Origin: Undaria pinnatifida
Lineage: Eukaryota; Sar; Phaeophyceae; Laminariales; Alariaceae
Assembly (NCBI GenBank): GCA_012845835.1
Contig: JABAKD010000029.1
Location: 1,742,970 to 1,806,969 of the forward strand
Length of the DNA: 64,000 bases
Reading direction: 5' to 3'
A program made the position numbers and the translations under genes. Positions 31,101 to 43,100 of the stretch are shown here, piece by piece; position 1 is the stretch's first letter, and each line of letters begins with the position of its first letter. The notes beneath the pieces were generated by a model that saw nothing but the letters and a program-made list of their open reading frames with translations, did not search any database and was not told where the DNA came from.

Positions 31101-34100
31101 ACAGAAGAAAAGAAAAGTTAACATCTTCGTCGCCTAATCTAGCAGCCCGGGTTCCCTCGTGTGAAGGATGCTGCGCTCGTTAGTTGTGTTCCGTCATTTT
31201 TTCCCTCTGAAGCCTCGAACGGGTTAACATGCGGAACGTACTCAGGTAGAGGTTTTTTGCCACCAAGGTGTTGTGATTTGTGATCTGTCCATGCTATGCT
31301 AGAGCCTTGCCGACGAGGTGTTGCGATTTTTGCTTCGACCTAGTACCAAGCCCACCAACCACGCATCAGGTTTGGTAGGCTAGACCTCGATGGGTGGAGA
31401 ACACAACATGCACCACCTTGCGTGCGTGTTGTTCACGTTGAACTGTTATTTCCACCCTTATACAACACAACATACACCACCTTACGTGCGTGTTGTTCAC
31501 GTTAAACTGTTATTTCCAACCTTGTACCTGGTAGATCGAACGCGCCCGGTGTCCGTGCCGAAGTCTTTTTACCCTAGAGACCGACAAGCTCTGTGGTGAC
31601 AGACTACGAAACTCAGACATTGACGGTACATCGCTAATCCAAGCAGTAGAGCATTCGGGGACTAGGATTTGGCCATGCATATAGTGCTTGCGAATACGAT
31701 AGATACCTGGTATAGCAGGGGTCCCTATATAAGATGGTCTGAGTAAGCCGGAATTCCGATACAAGGCTGTCCAAATCGCTTGATGCGACTGTGGAGTAAG
31801 GCGGATCCCGATATAAGGCGGTCAAACTCGCTTGATGCGACTGGGGGATTGCACTAATAACCTCCAATTAACAAGGTGAATAAGGCGGCTTCACCCAATA
31901 ACGCGGTGTAGGCGGTTATACTGCTTGCTATTGATGGTGCTATTGGTATATCGTACAGAGATGTAGAATGTGGAAGACCGCGATTTCAAGCGCGATTTGG
32001 CCCTTTGACGCAAAGACCGGTCTCCTACGATTCCTACATACGTATTTACAACTGGTGTACCGGTACTTGTGGGTATGTGCTGCATCTTTCGCCGGTGCCC
32101 GTTGGCGGATAATAATTTGCTTGCCTCTTTTTTTTTTTTTCAATTTCGCGTATTTTTGTATTTCCAGAGTTTAGGTTATCCGTATTTACGATGACGTCAT
32201 ATTCTATGTACATCTGGAGTTTGGAAATGTTCTTTGCCAGGTCGACCAGGTATGTACATATTACAGCCGGTCGCCCCGGTGGCGTATCAGGTTATCCTCG
32301 ACCCTGGTATAGGTCAATTTCGTGAGTTCGAGTCCCCCGGACTGCGTCCTCGTCTAAATTCGTGGGAACTTTTTCTTGTGCACAAATTGACTCGCGGAAA
32401 GCGCGAGAGCGTGAGTTAGCAACACTCGATGAAAAATCGACGAGCAGTGGGACTGTTCAAACCCTATGCGCGATAAAAATTGAAGGCAAGAACCGGGGGA
32501 GAGACGGGACAACACCTGTGACCACGGCTTGTCCAGAAGCTGGAAAGTAGAAGTGTAAAAATATATACAAGTAGTATATATACTCCGGAGTATATAATAA
32601 CAAATGAGAAAACACTCCAGCTGTGAGATCGAAGATTTCGTCGAAACTCATCTTTGCAAGCTGTGTGTGATACTCCGATCGCGCGTATTACGGGTTGTGT
32701 CCTCATTAAGGATATAGATCGGCGACTCTCCTTACAACTACAGTGTAGCAATCAGGGTCAACAGGGTGATGTTAGTCGGTCTGTGTGCGGAAACTATAAA
32801 ACCCGTTTCTGAGGGGGGCCAAATCTGACAGCTGTGGAGGGAAATGTATTCGTTTATCAAGTGAGTCCTGTAGGTCGAATAACCGGTGAGGGGGGGGCGG
32901 AGTTTTGAAGGACGTGGGGGCCTGCTTTTGATCAAAAGCGAGCGGGGTTGGAGGGGGGGGGGGCGGACGGGCGGGCAATTTGTGCGTGTAAGCTATAAAT
33001 CCTTTCAAGGGGATATATATATAATGAAAAGTTCAAATACACTCCAGCTGTGAGATCGAAGATTTCTTTGACACTCATTTTTGCAAGCGACTGCTGTGTG
33101 TGTTTCTCCAGTTTTTTTTTTTTTTTTCTCACACTTTTACTTTCCAGCTTCTGGTCAAGCCGTGGTCACAGGTGTCATCCCTTCTCCCCCCCGGTTCTTG
33201 CCTTCGATTTTTATCGCGCATAGGGTTTGAACAGTCCGACTGCTCGTCGATTTTTCATCGAGTGTTGCTAACTCACGCTCTCGCGCTTTCCGCAAGTCAA
33301 TTTGTGCACAAGAAAAAGTCCCAACGAATTTATACGAGTACGCACTCGGCGGGGCTCGAACTCACGAAACTGACCTGTACCAGGCTCGAGGATAACCTGA
33401 TGCGCCACCGGGGCGACCGGCTATATCCATATAACGCAGCTTCTTGCAAAGATGAGTTTTGATCAAAATCATTTTTGGTCGATCTCACTCGCAGCTGCTG
33501 CAGGTGAAATGTATTTATTTTATTTCATTGTTGTTATTTTGTTTTGACATAGTCATCCTCGTGTTGACTGACGGGGATGACGCGGACGGGACTGAGCTAC
33601 CTACTTTGAGGCTGCTGGCCTCGGATGGAGGCATTTGTATTCTGCGGGTGAGAGTAGACAACGGGTCAGCTATGTTGCTGTTAATAGTGAGTCCTTAATT
33701 ATTTTGAACGAACTGCTAGATAGGTCTTTGACTGAAGGACTCACCAGCAACATAGCAACATAGCTGACCTCTAGTCTACCCTCGCGGACAGAATACAGTT
33801 CCTCCGTCCGAGGCCAGCAGCCTCAAAGTAGGTGGCTCGGTCCCGTCCGCGTCATCCCCGTCAGTAAACACCACGATGCTAATTGTGGGGCGGTAGTCCC
33901 TTCGCAGGTTGATCTCTCCCGTATATTGAGGTGTGGAGACACACCAAGCTGGGTTATGGGCGTAACCCGCGCTCGAGGGTCAGCGATGAGGGAACACCTC
34001 TTACCCGGATCCCCAGGAGGATCTAAAAAAAAAGAAGAAAAAAAAAAAATCAGAGTGCCCTCGAGGAGCCCAGGATGGTCTTGAAGGATTATAGTGATAA

Positions 34101-37100
34101 CGAGGCGGTACGATCTAAGGAGTAGGGCCTAGTATCCACATTATTTTCATTATTTTATGTATACAATCCAGTTTACCGGGTATGTTTTTGGGACTTCGTA
34201 TGGGATTCGGTAGAGCTGTGGGTTGGCTGACTATACTAGTTGTAAGTCGCCCACTAGAAAATAAGTTGGGTAGTTAAGCATACTTTCAGCAGTTACTACT
34301 GCTGTAGGCTGCGTTTGGTAGGTCAACCATTTTAGAACGCAGAGATACACCTTGCAAATATATTATAAAATTGAAGATACACTCCAGCTGTGAGATCGAA
34401 GATTTTGTCGAAACTCATCTTCGCAAGCTGTGTGTGATACTCCGATCGCACGTATTACGGGTTGTGTGTACTCATTTAGGATATAGGTCGGCGGTTCCCC
34501 TTGCAACTACAGTGTAGCTATCAGGATCAACAGGGTGATGTTGGTCAGCCTGTGCGCGGAAACCATAAAACCCGTTTTTGAGGGGGACAAAATCTGACCG
34601 CTGTGGAAGGAAATGCATCAGTTTATCAAGCGAATCCTGTCAGTCGAATAACCGGTGAGGGAAGGGCGGAGTTTTTAAGGACGTGGGGGCCTGGGTTTGA
34701 TCAAGAGGGGGGGGGGACGGGCGGAGCAGCTCAATCTGTGCGTGGAAACTATAAACCCTACCCTGTAAGTCGTACAACCAGTGAGGAGAGGGCATAGCGT
34801 TCGACGGGGTGGAGGGGGTACAGAAAGGGTTTTTTCAACATCTTTATCTTTGGGTCGCATAGATGCAGGGGTTTGCTATACGCGTGGTACTAGGTCTAGG
34901 CGATGGTGCGGGCGGTGGGAAAGGAGGGGGCGTTGGGGGGGGGCGGATGAATGAAAGCTACGTCATGGATGGCTAGAAAGATAATGACGTGATATCAATT
35001 GCGAAGAATTGTTTATTACTCTGGCCGATTTCGATTCTAGGTGGGGCGTTTGAACAAAAGGGCGGGGGAAAAATAAAAGAGGGGGATGAATTGGAGCTAC
35101 GGCATTGATGGCTAGAAAGATAATGAGGTGATATCAGCTGGCTGGTAGTGTTTACTACTCTCAGGCAGGTTTTGATTTTAGGTGGGGCGTTTGAACAAGA
35201 GGGACCAGGGGGGAAAGTGCAGCATGTGATATAAATTCCGAGTATTAAAAGTGTGTCTCCAAAACCTGGGTGGGGTTCTGCCGCTTCCAAAATGATTCCG
35301 CACTAATTCATAACACTAATAGTTAATACGTAGCGTGTTTTAATGGTCAAATAACTTGAAGCACAACAAATGAGTACCCCGCCCCCCGCCCCCCCTCCCT
35401 TTCCCCCTCCAAAAAATTCCAGGTATGCAGCTGCCAACTCTGTGTCTTATGTAGCACCGACCTTGGGGGCGTGGTTGGGTTACACGTCTACTACCTCTGC
35501 TGCGGCTGCTGCTGCTGCTGCCACCGCTGCGGCTGCGACGGCGGCATCAACGAGCGCGGCGGCGGGAGCAGGAACCGTCGGCGCATTTAGTGCCGTTTCG
35601 GGGGCGGCCGGCGCAGGCGTCGCCGGATACAAGATGACAAGAAGGACCGCGGGGGTGAGGGTTTCGTGGTTTTATTTGGTTGCTTTTGTCGTTGGTTTGT
35701 TGATTGTTGTGGCCGTTTCAGGATGATAATTTACTTGGTTTTCTCCTTTTTTCATGTGCGCAGGTCCAGGAGTTTCACTTCCTCCCCCTGCATTCGAAGT
35801 GGCCGCTTGACGCCCCCGAGTCGATGTTCGAAGGGGCTTCGGAGCCGGGACTTCCTGTGTTCATCTGCATTCCAGGTTGGCACGAGCCGGGCCACGATCC
35901 AAGGTGAGCTGGGGGGGGGGCTCGATTCTCGCAAGATTTATCTTCTCGGACAGATGACGATCTATAGGCCATATAGATCATAAGAGATCATATAGAATAT
36001 ATATATATGATATAGACCATGTAGCTCGTACAGATCATCTAGATCATTTAGATCGTCTATCCTCTATCTGCGGTTATGATATGCTGTGCAAGATCTGTAT
36101 ATATAGAGTGCAGATCCAACCCTGGAAACATGTTGCTAGATCGTGCAGATGGTACGGGTTCCAACCGTTAACATGAGCTAGGACCATACAGATCTTTCCC
36201 TGAAATATCGAGGTCATCAGGTGGGGATCGGTGTTGATCTGTGGATGATCTATCCGATGTGTGTGACAGGTGCCTGATGTGCAACAGACGCTCCAAAAAA
36301 AAAAAAAACTTCGGAGACTTTTCGTTTGATGACGATCTAGACCATATAGATCATACAGATCTAAGTCGGCATGACGATCTAGACCATATAGATCATATAG
36401 ATCTATATCGGCAGTCTATGTCGGCGGCTAGCAATGTTGCGGTCCAGGTGCTCAAGTGCTATGTTTCGGTGCCGAGAGTTGTTGCGGTCTCGGTTCTGTT
36501 GGTGTCGTGATTTATCTGCCCTCGTTATGGCGATCTCGGTTCTGTAGGAATCGTGATCTCGCCTCATGTCGTTGTGGCGGCCCCGTTTTTCTATTGGTGA
36601 TGCGACCGCCGGGCCCGTTGTGGTGGCCACGCAAGCCGGGCGCTTGTCGCCTCGTGTCCATGGTTTGTGAGGGAGCTGGCTTCGATAACGATGAAAGTTC
36701 GACACGATGGACACTATCATGGGCTACGTATTGAAGAAATGAATTGAAAATACGGAATTCCGGTATTTCTGGGTTGAGGTAAGGCGTCCTGAACTTAAGG
36801 GAAAAAAAATGTTTTAGCCGAAAATCGATACTGCTGTACCTCTATCCTCTATCATAGCAGGCGTGTGTTTTGAGGTGTTTTGAGGGACTCCGTTGCTTGG
36901 CCGATGCCGTACACGAATTTTTAGATTCAGTTTCCCCCCCCCCGTCTTAAGTGCCAAAGGAGTTGAATTAAACCCGAATCACAGGCGTAGCGTTGGTTTC
37001 TTGTTCCGCATTTTCGTGTAGATAGACCGCGCCACAAAAAAAAACGTTACAGCGTTATTTTGTCTACGCATATAGACATACTTACAAATTTGACCAAAAA

Positions 37101-40100
37101 CAACGTGGTGTATATGTTGATAGGCACGTCTGGGGGGGGGTTGGCTATGCGAGCGCAGCTACCGCCTCTGAAGGAACCGCTGGAAACCCTACGGATGAGG
37201 TTGCCGGCGTTGCAACGGCAGCAGCGGTAGCGGCGACGGAGGTGGCGGCGGCGCGTTTAGGGACGGAAGCAGGGAGAGGAGGAGAGCGGGGAGGAGGAGT
37301 AGGAGGGGGAAAGGAAGGAGGGGGAGAGGGGAGAGAAGAGAGGCTAGGAGGAGGAGGAAAGAGAGCGGGGGGGGCAAGAGGGGAAGGAGGAGGAGGAGGA
37401 GGAGAGGGAGGAGGAGGAGGAGGAGGAGGAGAGGGAGGAAGAGGAGGAGAGGGAGGAGGAGGAGGAGGAGGAGGAGAGGAAGGAAGAGGAGGAGAGGGAG
37501 GAGGAGGAGTAGGGGAAGCGACGGCAGCGATGGATGCCGGGATGGGCCGCTGGTATTCCGGAGAAGGGGTCGAGGTGAGCGGCGCGATGTCCCGCTGGTT
37601 TTCGGCCGCTCGCGGAACGCTCCCGACCGTTTCTGGCGGCGACTGGACTGTCAGCAACGGGACTGTGAGTAACAGGACTGTCAGCAACGGAACCGTCAGT
37701 AACGGGACTGTCAACAACGGAACCGTCAGTAGCGGGACTGTCAGCACCGGGACTGTCGACAACGAGACTGGCAGGAACGGAACTGTCAACAACGGTCCTG
37801 TCGGTAATGGGACCGTCAGAAACGGAACTGTCAGCAGCGGAAATGTCAGCATCGGCTCGCGCAGTGGTTCGCAGAACGATGCGAATGCACCGGTTCTGGC
37901 TGCCGCTTCGGCTCCGACGATGGCGTGTTCTTTTGTTGACCTCGGGGCCGGCGTGCAGTGTCGCGGTGCTAACAGCAGCCGCAGCAGCAACACCAGCGGG
38001 AGCGGGAGAAGTAGCCGAAGCAGCAGCCGTAGCAGCAGCAGCAAAGGCAGCACCAGTAACTCCAGCAGCTGCAACAGTAGCCGCGGCAGCAGCTGCAGCA
38101 GCGGGAGCGGCAGGGGTTGCAAGGGGGGTGGACGGGGCGTGAGGGGAGGGGGTGGGGGTGGCCACCGTGGTGGAGGCAGTTTTGGTGGGAGACATGGAGG
38201 CGGTGCTGCTGGCGGGGGTACGGCAGCCGCGGTGGTGGCGGCGGCGGCGGCGGCAGCGGCTGGGAGTAACGGCGAGGCTGGAGGATTTGGGGAAGCGGAG
38301 GGGGGAAGGAAAGGAGCTGAAATGGAAGGAAGCTGGGAGGTGAGCGTGCAGGTTTTGTCCCTTGGGCCGTGGAGGGCTTCCATTAGTGCCGGTTGTATAA
38401 TGCAACTGCTCTCTGTAGTGCCGGTTGAATAGTGCAACGTCTCTCTAAAGTGTCGGTTGAAAAGTAGAATTCTCTCTGTAATGTCGGTTGAATAGTGCAA
38501 CTGCTCTCGATAGTGCGGGTTGAGTGGTGAAGCTGCTCTCTATAGTGCCGGTTGGATAGTGCAACTGCTGTCTAATAGTGCCGGTTAAATAGTGCATCTG
38601 CTCTATAGTGCCGCTTGAATAGTGAAACTGCTCTCAGTAGTACCGGTGCATTCGCTTGGCACAACCTAGAACTCTCTCGTTTAGTAAAACCTATGTCCAA
38701 TGCTGTCCGCCCTGAATAGTGCCGGTGAATTGGGCTGGCACATACCGGCACTGTTCGGGAGTCGCCCCCCTTGCATTTGGAAAGTCTGCGGTAATTTTTG
38801 GCGTCGCCTGTCCCTTAAAAATATTGCCTCCAATTCAGTGCAAACCCAACCCAAATCGTTTTTGTCTTTTTTCCAAGTGGGAAAAGGGTTAGGGTTTCGT
38901 AGTACAGGCGAAAAACCCTGAATCATTTCTTTCGCCGGAAGGAGAGGGGCTTTTGCGAGGGAAAAGTGGCGAGATGGGTTTGAGAGGGACAAGTGGGTTG
39001 GGGTTTGAGATGGGAAAGTGACGAGGCGGGTTCGAGAGGGGAAAGTGAAACGCGACGTGTTTGGGATGGATATTGCTTAAGGGATTTTCACGGGTCGGGT
39101 CACTTTCTGCGGCCCGGGTCGGGTCAGGGTGATCCGACCCGACCCGTGAGAATAGAAAACGTCTTGACCTGACCCGAGCCGGCCCGTCAGGTTTCGAACA
39201 CCTCCTGACTTGATCCGACTCGCCCCGTGAAATATTGGAAAGCTCCCGACCCGACCCGACCCGACCCGACCCAACCCAACAACGTTTTTTGGGTGGAAAC
39301 GTCACCCTACCCAAGAGAAATGATTTTGCTAAAAACAAAACTGCAACCCGATTAAAAATGCCATGGCCTAGTAGGTATACCATGAAAAACCATGTCGAAA
39401 AACAAGAACGAAATTAGATTATTTGGGTCAAGGAGCTCCGCCATTCAGATCAGATCAGATCAGATCAGATCATATTTTGGCCCAAAGGTTCTCTAACTGT
39501 GTACCCCTGTACATCTTGCCACGCGTGGTGGTTTGGGAGGGAAAACGTGACGGGATGGGTGTGAGAGGTAGGGGTGGGAGGTGGCTGGACTTGCCGACTA
39601 TTAGTAGTTTTTGCTTAGTGGTCGGCGGAGTAAAAGCCAACTAACGGACTTTTTTTACTCTAGGGTTAGGGTTAGGGTTGACGGCTAAATAGTTATTGCT
39701 TGGTGGTTAGCGGAGTACTAACCGACCTTTAGTTTTTGAACGGCTAGGATTAGGGTTGGACTTAAAATAGATAGCTAGTAACTATAGTATTTATTTATAG
39801 GTGTATCTATATATCACGTTGAGCCACTAACAACAGCAGTGGCAGTCAGAGGCGAAGGCCCAGGCGCCCGCAGCGCCGGTCGCCCCGGTGGCGCATCAGG
39901 TTATCCTCGAGCCTGGTGTAGGTCTTTTTCGTGAGTTCGAATCCCCCCGAGTGCATACTCGTATAAATTCATAGGGACTTTCTCTGCGCACAAATGGACT
40001 TGCGGAAAGCGCGAGAGCGGGAGTTAGCTACACTCGATGAACAATCGACTAGCAGGGGGATTTTGCTCAACCCTATGCGCAATGATAAAAATTGAAGGCA

Positions 40101-43100
40101 AGAACCGGGGGAAAGAAGGGACGACTCCTGTGACCACGCTTGTACAGAAGCTGGAAAGTAGAAGTGTGCGAAAAAGAAGAAATGAGAAAAAAAAAATGAC
40201 CGCTCGCAACTAGCCGTAGACGCATGCTGCGAAAGAAGTGTTGAAGTACATACCGCTTTTTGGCTTTTTTTTTCCGAGCTACGGAGCTCCTGAACCCATA
40301 TAAACGTCCGAATGCCTTCAATGCCTTCTTTTTCCTGTTTTCAACCAAAACTGTTTTTTACGCCTCAAGGCCGCAGGTTTTGTTCATCGCGTCACACTTT
40401 CAGTTTTACCTCTAAAACGTTGTTCGGTGGGGTATCGAGCTCATCCGGTGATCAGCAAACCTCGCAAAAAGTCCAGGGCTTTTCACGGGTCAGGGTTTGT
40501 CAGGATAAAACCCGTCCCGACCCGCGAGATTTGAATACCTCCTGACCCGACCCGACCCGACCCGACCCGACCCGACCCGACCCGACCCGACCCGACCCGA
40601 CCCGACCCGACCCGACCCGACCCGACCCGACCCGACTCGTCCTGTCCCGTGATATTTCAAACACCTCCTGACCCGACCCCACTCGACCCGCGAGATGTAG
40701 AGAACCTTCTAATATGATCTGATCCGCGGGTCGGGTCATGACCCTTGAAAAGAAAGCCGTGGTAAAAACATCGTTGCTCCCCTTCCGTATGACGGCGTGG
40801 TAGCGTTCTTGATAGCGATCGTGATAGCGTTCGTGTCTTTACGTTACACTGCTCTACTTGCACTGCTGGAGGACACATTCATACCTACCTACGGCGGTAG
40901 CCAATTACCGGTACCGGGTATCAATAGTATCTCCTCAAAATAGTAGCAGCTCATATTATAAGAATACGTTTACTGGCCAGACGTAAGTCGCCCCGGTGGC
41001 GTATCAGGGTATCCTCGAGCCTGGTATAGGTCAGTTTCGTGAGGTCGAGCCCCGCCGAGTGCATACTCGTATAAATTCGTTGGGACTTTTTCTTGCGCAC
41101 AAATTGACTTGCGGAAAGCGCGAGAGCGTGTAGCAACACTCGATGAAAAATCGACGAGCAGGGGGATTGCTGAACCCTATGCGCGATAAATATTGAAGGG
41201 AAGAACCGTGGGGGAGAAGGGTAGACACCTGTGTCCACGGCTTGTCCAGAAGCTGGAAAGTACAAGTGTGAGAAAAAAAAAAAAAAAGTCGGCGACTGGC
41301 TAGTAAACGTATTGTTATAATATGAGATAGTCGGCGACTGGCTAGTAAACGTATTGTTATAATATGAGATAGTCGGCGACTGGCTAGTAAACGTTTTGTT
41401 ATAAAATGAGTTGCCACCATTTTTGAGGAGGACCGTGTTAATAATGGTAGAGTCAGGACCTACGAAAAACGCCCAAAAAAAACGATTCCCTCGTTTTCTT
41501 GAACCATACGTAGTCCTGATTACTGCTGCAAGTTCGTTAATATTGGTATTGTACCTGGTTATGAGTTATCATACTACCAGGTACTGTTTTCACGGAGGAC
41601 CATAGTAGTCAGGACCCACAAAAAACACCAAAAAAACTATGTATTCCCCCATACTGGTATTTCTTAATCATATGTGGTCCTGATATGTTGATTAATATTG
41701 GTATAACATTTGTTCTTACTACTTTTAATACCCTGGTATATACTATATATAACAGTATACTAAGTAGTCAGATAGTCAGATAACTTACAGGTTTAGCGGG
41801 GACGGTCAGTGGCGGGATTTTTTGTTTTTATTGGGATAATTGCGACGGGGAATGGTTTAAGAGGGGAAAACGGTGCCGGGATGGGTTTGAACAGATCTAG
41901 TTAGAGGGGGAAAGTGGCGGGAATTGTTTGAGAGGGATGAGCGATGGGGATGGGTTTCGTGGGCTGGAAAAGATGACGGGATGGGTTTGCACAGCTCTAG
42001 CGAGAGGAGGAATGTGGCGCGATTTTTGTTTGAGAGGCATACAATGCAAGTGCAGGTGGGACCACGGCTATTACAGTACGGGGGGTGCCCCATTTTTTAA
42101 ATGGACTCAAACCTCTTTCGTCGGCGAAGCGTCACAAAATGTTCCATGACGACGGCGGCGCATATCGAAGAAACAAAACCGCAAGAGGCACTTACTGTAG
42201 GTAAAGCCACTCGCGCATTCGGGCTCGGAGCCGGTGAAAAACGTGACCAGTAAGCTGTCTGACCGCCCGCGTATCGTAGCCTCGGTCATGGGTTTGAAGA
42301 GGAAAAGCGACGCGATGGGTTTTATGGACGCTTGTCGGGGGCTTGAGAGGGACCCCCCCCCCCCCCCCCCGACAATTACTAGCGTCGTTCACACTGGATG
42401 TATCATAGATGGGTAGAAATATGCGTGGGTTTTCACGGGTCGGATAAGGCTTTTTGGTGCGAGTCGGTTCGGGTCGGGTCATGGTCCCTGACCGGACCCG
42501 ACCCGACCCGACCCGACCCGACCCGACCCGACCCGTGATACTTGGAGCGTCCCCGTGAGATTTCGACTACTTGCTGGCCGGACCCCCCGGCACGACCCAC
42601 GAGATTTTGAAAACCTTCTGCCGCGACCCGCGGGTCCAGTGGTGACCCGTGACCAGCTCTGGAAAAACAGTTGAACGTGAAGAACAAACACTAACACACG
42701 TTCATGAAGCAATGCGGGCTGCTGGAGTAGGTGTTTGAAGAGGATTTTTATGGTCGAGCTCCGATGCAAGTAGCTGTAAGATACGCGCGTTGATAGCGTG
42801 TGCGCTGCCGTATGCTGCAGGCTCGCGCCATGGTAGAAAGACCGCGCTTACACTTTGTTTTATGGCTATACTATAATCAACTATCGAGGGGCATGAAAAA
42901 AAGCTGAAAAAAAGTGGGAATACTGAAAAACAGAAATGAGCCCTACGCGCAATAAAAATGGAGGCGTGTACCGGGGGGGAGACGGGGAGAAAGCCGTCAC
43001 CACATGCTGCGGGAGAGGTGCACCACGTTAGGAGCTCTATCCCCCCCCCCCCCCCCCCACCCAACGACCTGGATTTTCGATCAGAATGAGAGTACAACCC

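Larger units (their letters stand above)
26302..35422 (+). other. Intron 4 (9,121 nt), a nest of SINEs and foldbacks
   Basis: Contents in order: family G blocks (26,640-27,290), a degenerate SINE A (27,493-27,830), family F (28,334-28,712), a C-rich direct repeat (28,872-29,010 and 29,432-29,565), repeat M copy 2 (29,640-30,060), family F parts (30,220-30,770), SINE A (30,805), F-like tandem (31,400-31,620), SINE A (32,266), family G antisense (32,590-32,990), SINE A antisense (33,109), a large hairpin (33,554-33,878), family G antisense (34,380-34,800) and a tandem duplication of ~130 bp (34,955-35,215). 31,625-32,265 and 33,880-34,375 hold nothing I recognise. Donor GTACGT, acceptor TTCCAG. 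Confidence 0.7.

Noticed and set aside
35720-35763. Alternative acceptor GTTTCAG at ~35,721 for exon 6
   Set aside because: It would add sequence that breaks the frame into the conserved FHFLPL block. The GCGCAG at 35,763 keeps phase 0.
37155-37160. Acceptor GCGCAG at 37,158 for exon 7
   Set aside because: It gives the wrong phase after exon 6 (needs one completing base) and leads to an immediate stop. The TTGATAG at 37,123 fits phase and adds the expected VWGG turn.
37145-38500. 451-codon Pro/Leu-rich open frame on the minus strand
   Set aside because: It is the complement of the Gly/Glu- and Ser-rich coding exon 7 on +. It has only low-complexity composition, while the + frame connects in phase to conserved exons on both sides.
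39662-39680. Interstitial telomere as a chromosome-fusion mark
   Set aside because: Only about three TTAGGG units inside an intron full of simple repeats. Too short to support a fusion.
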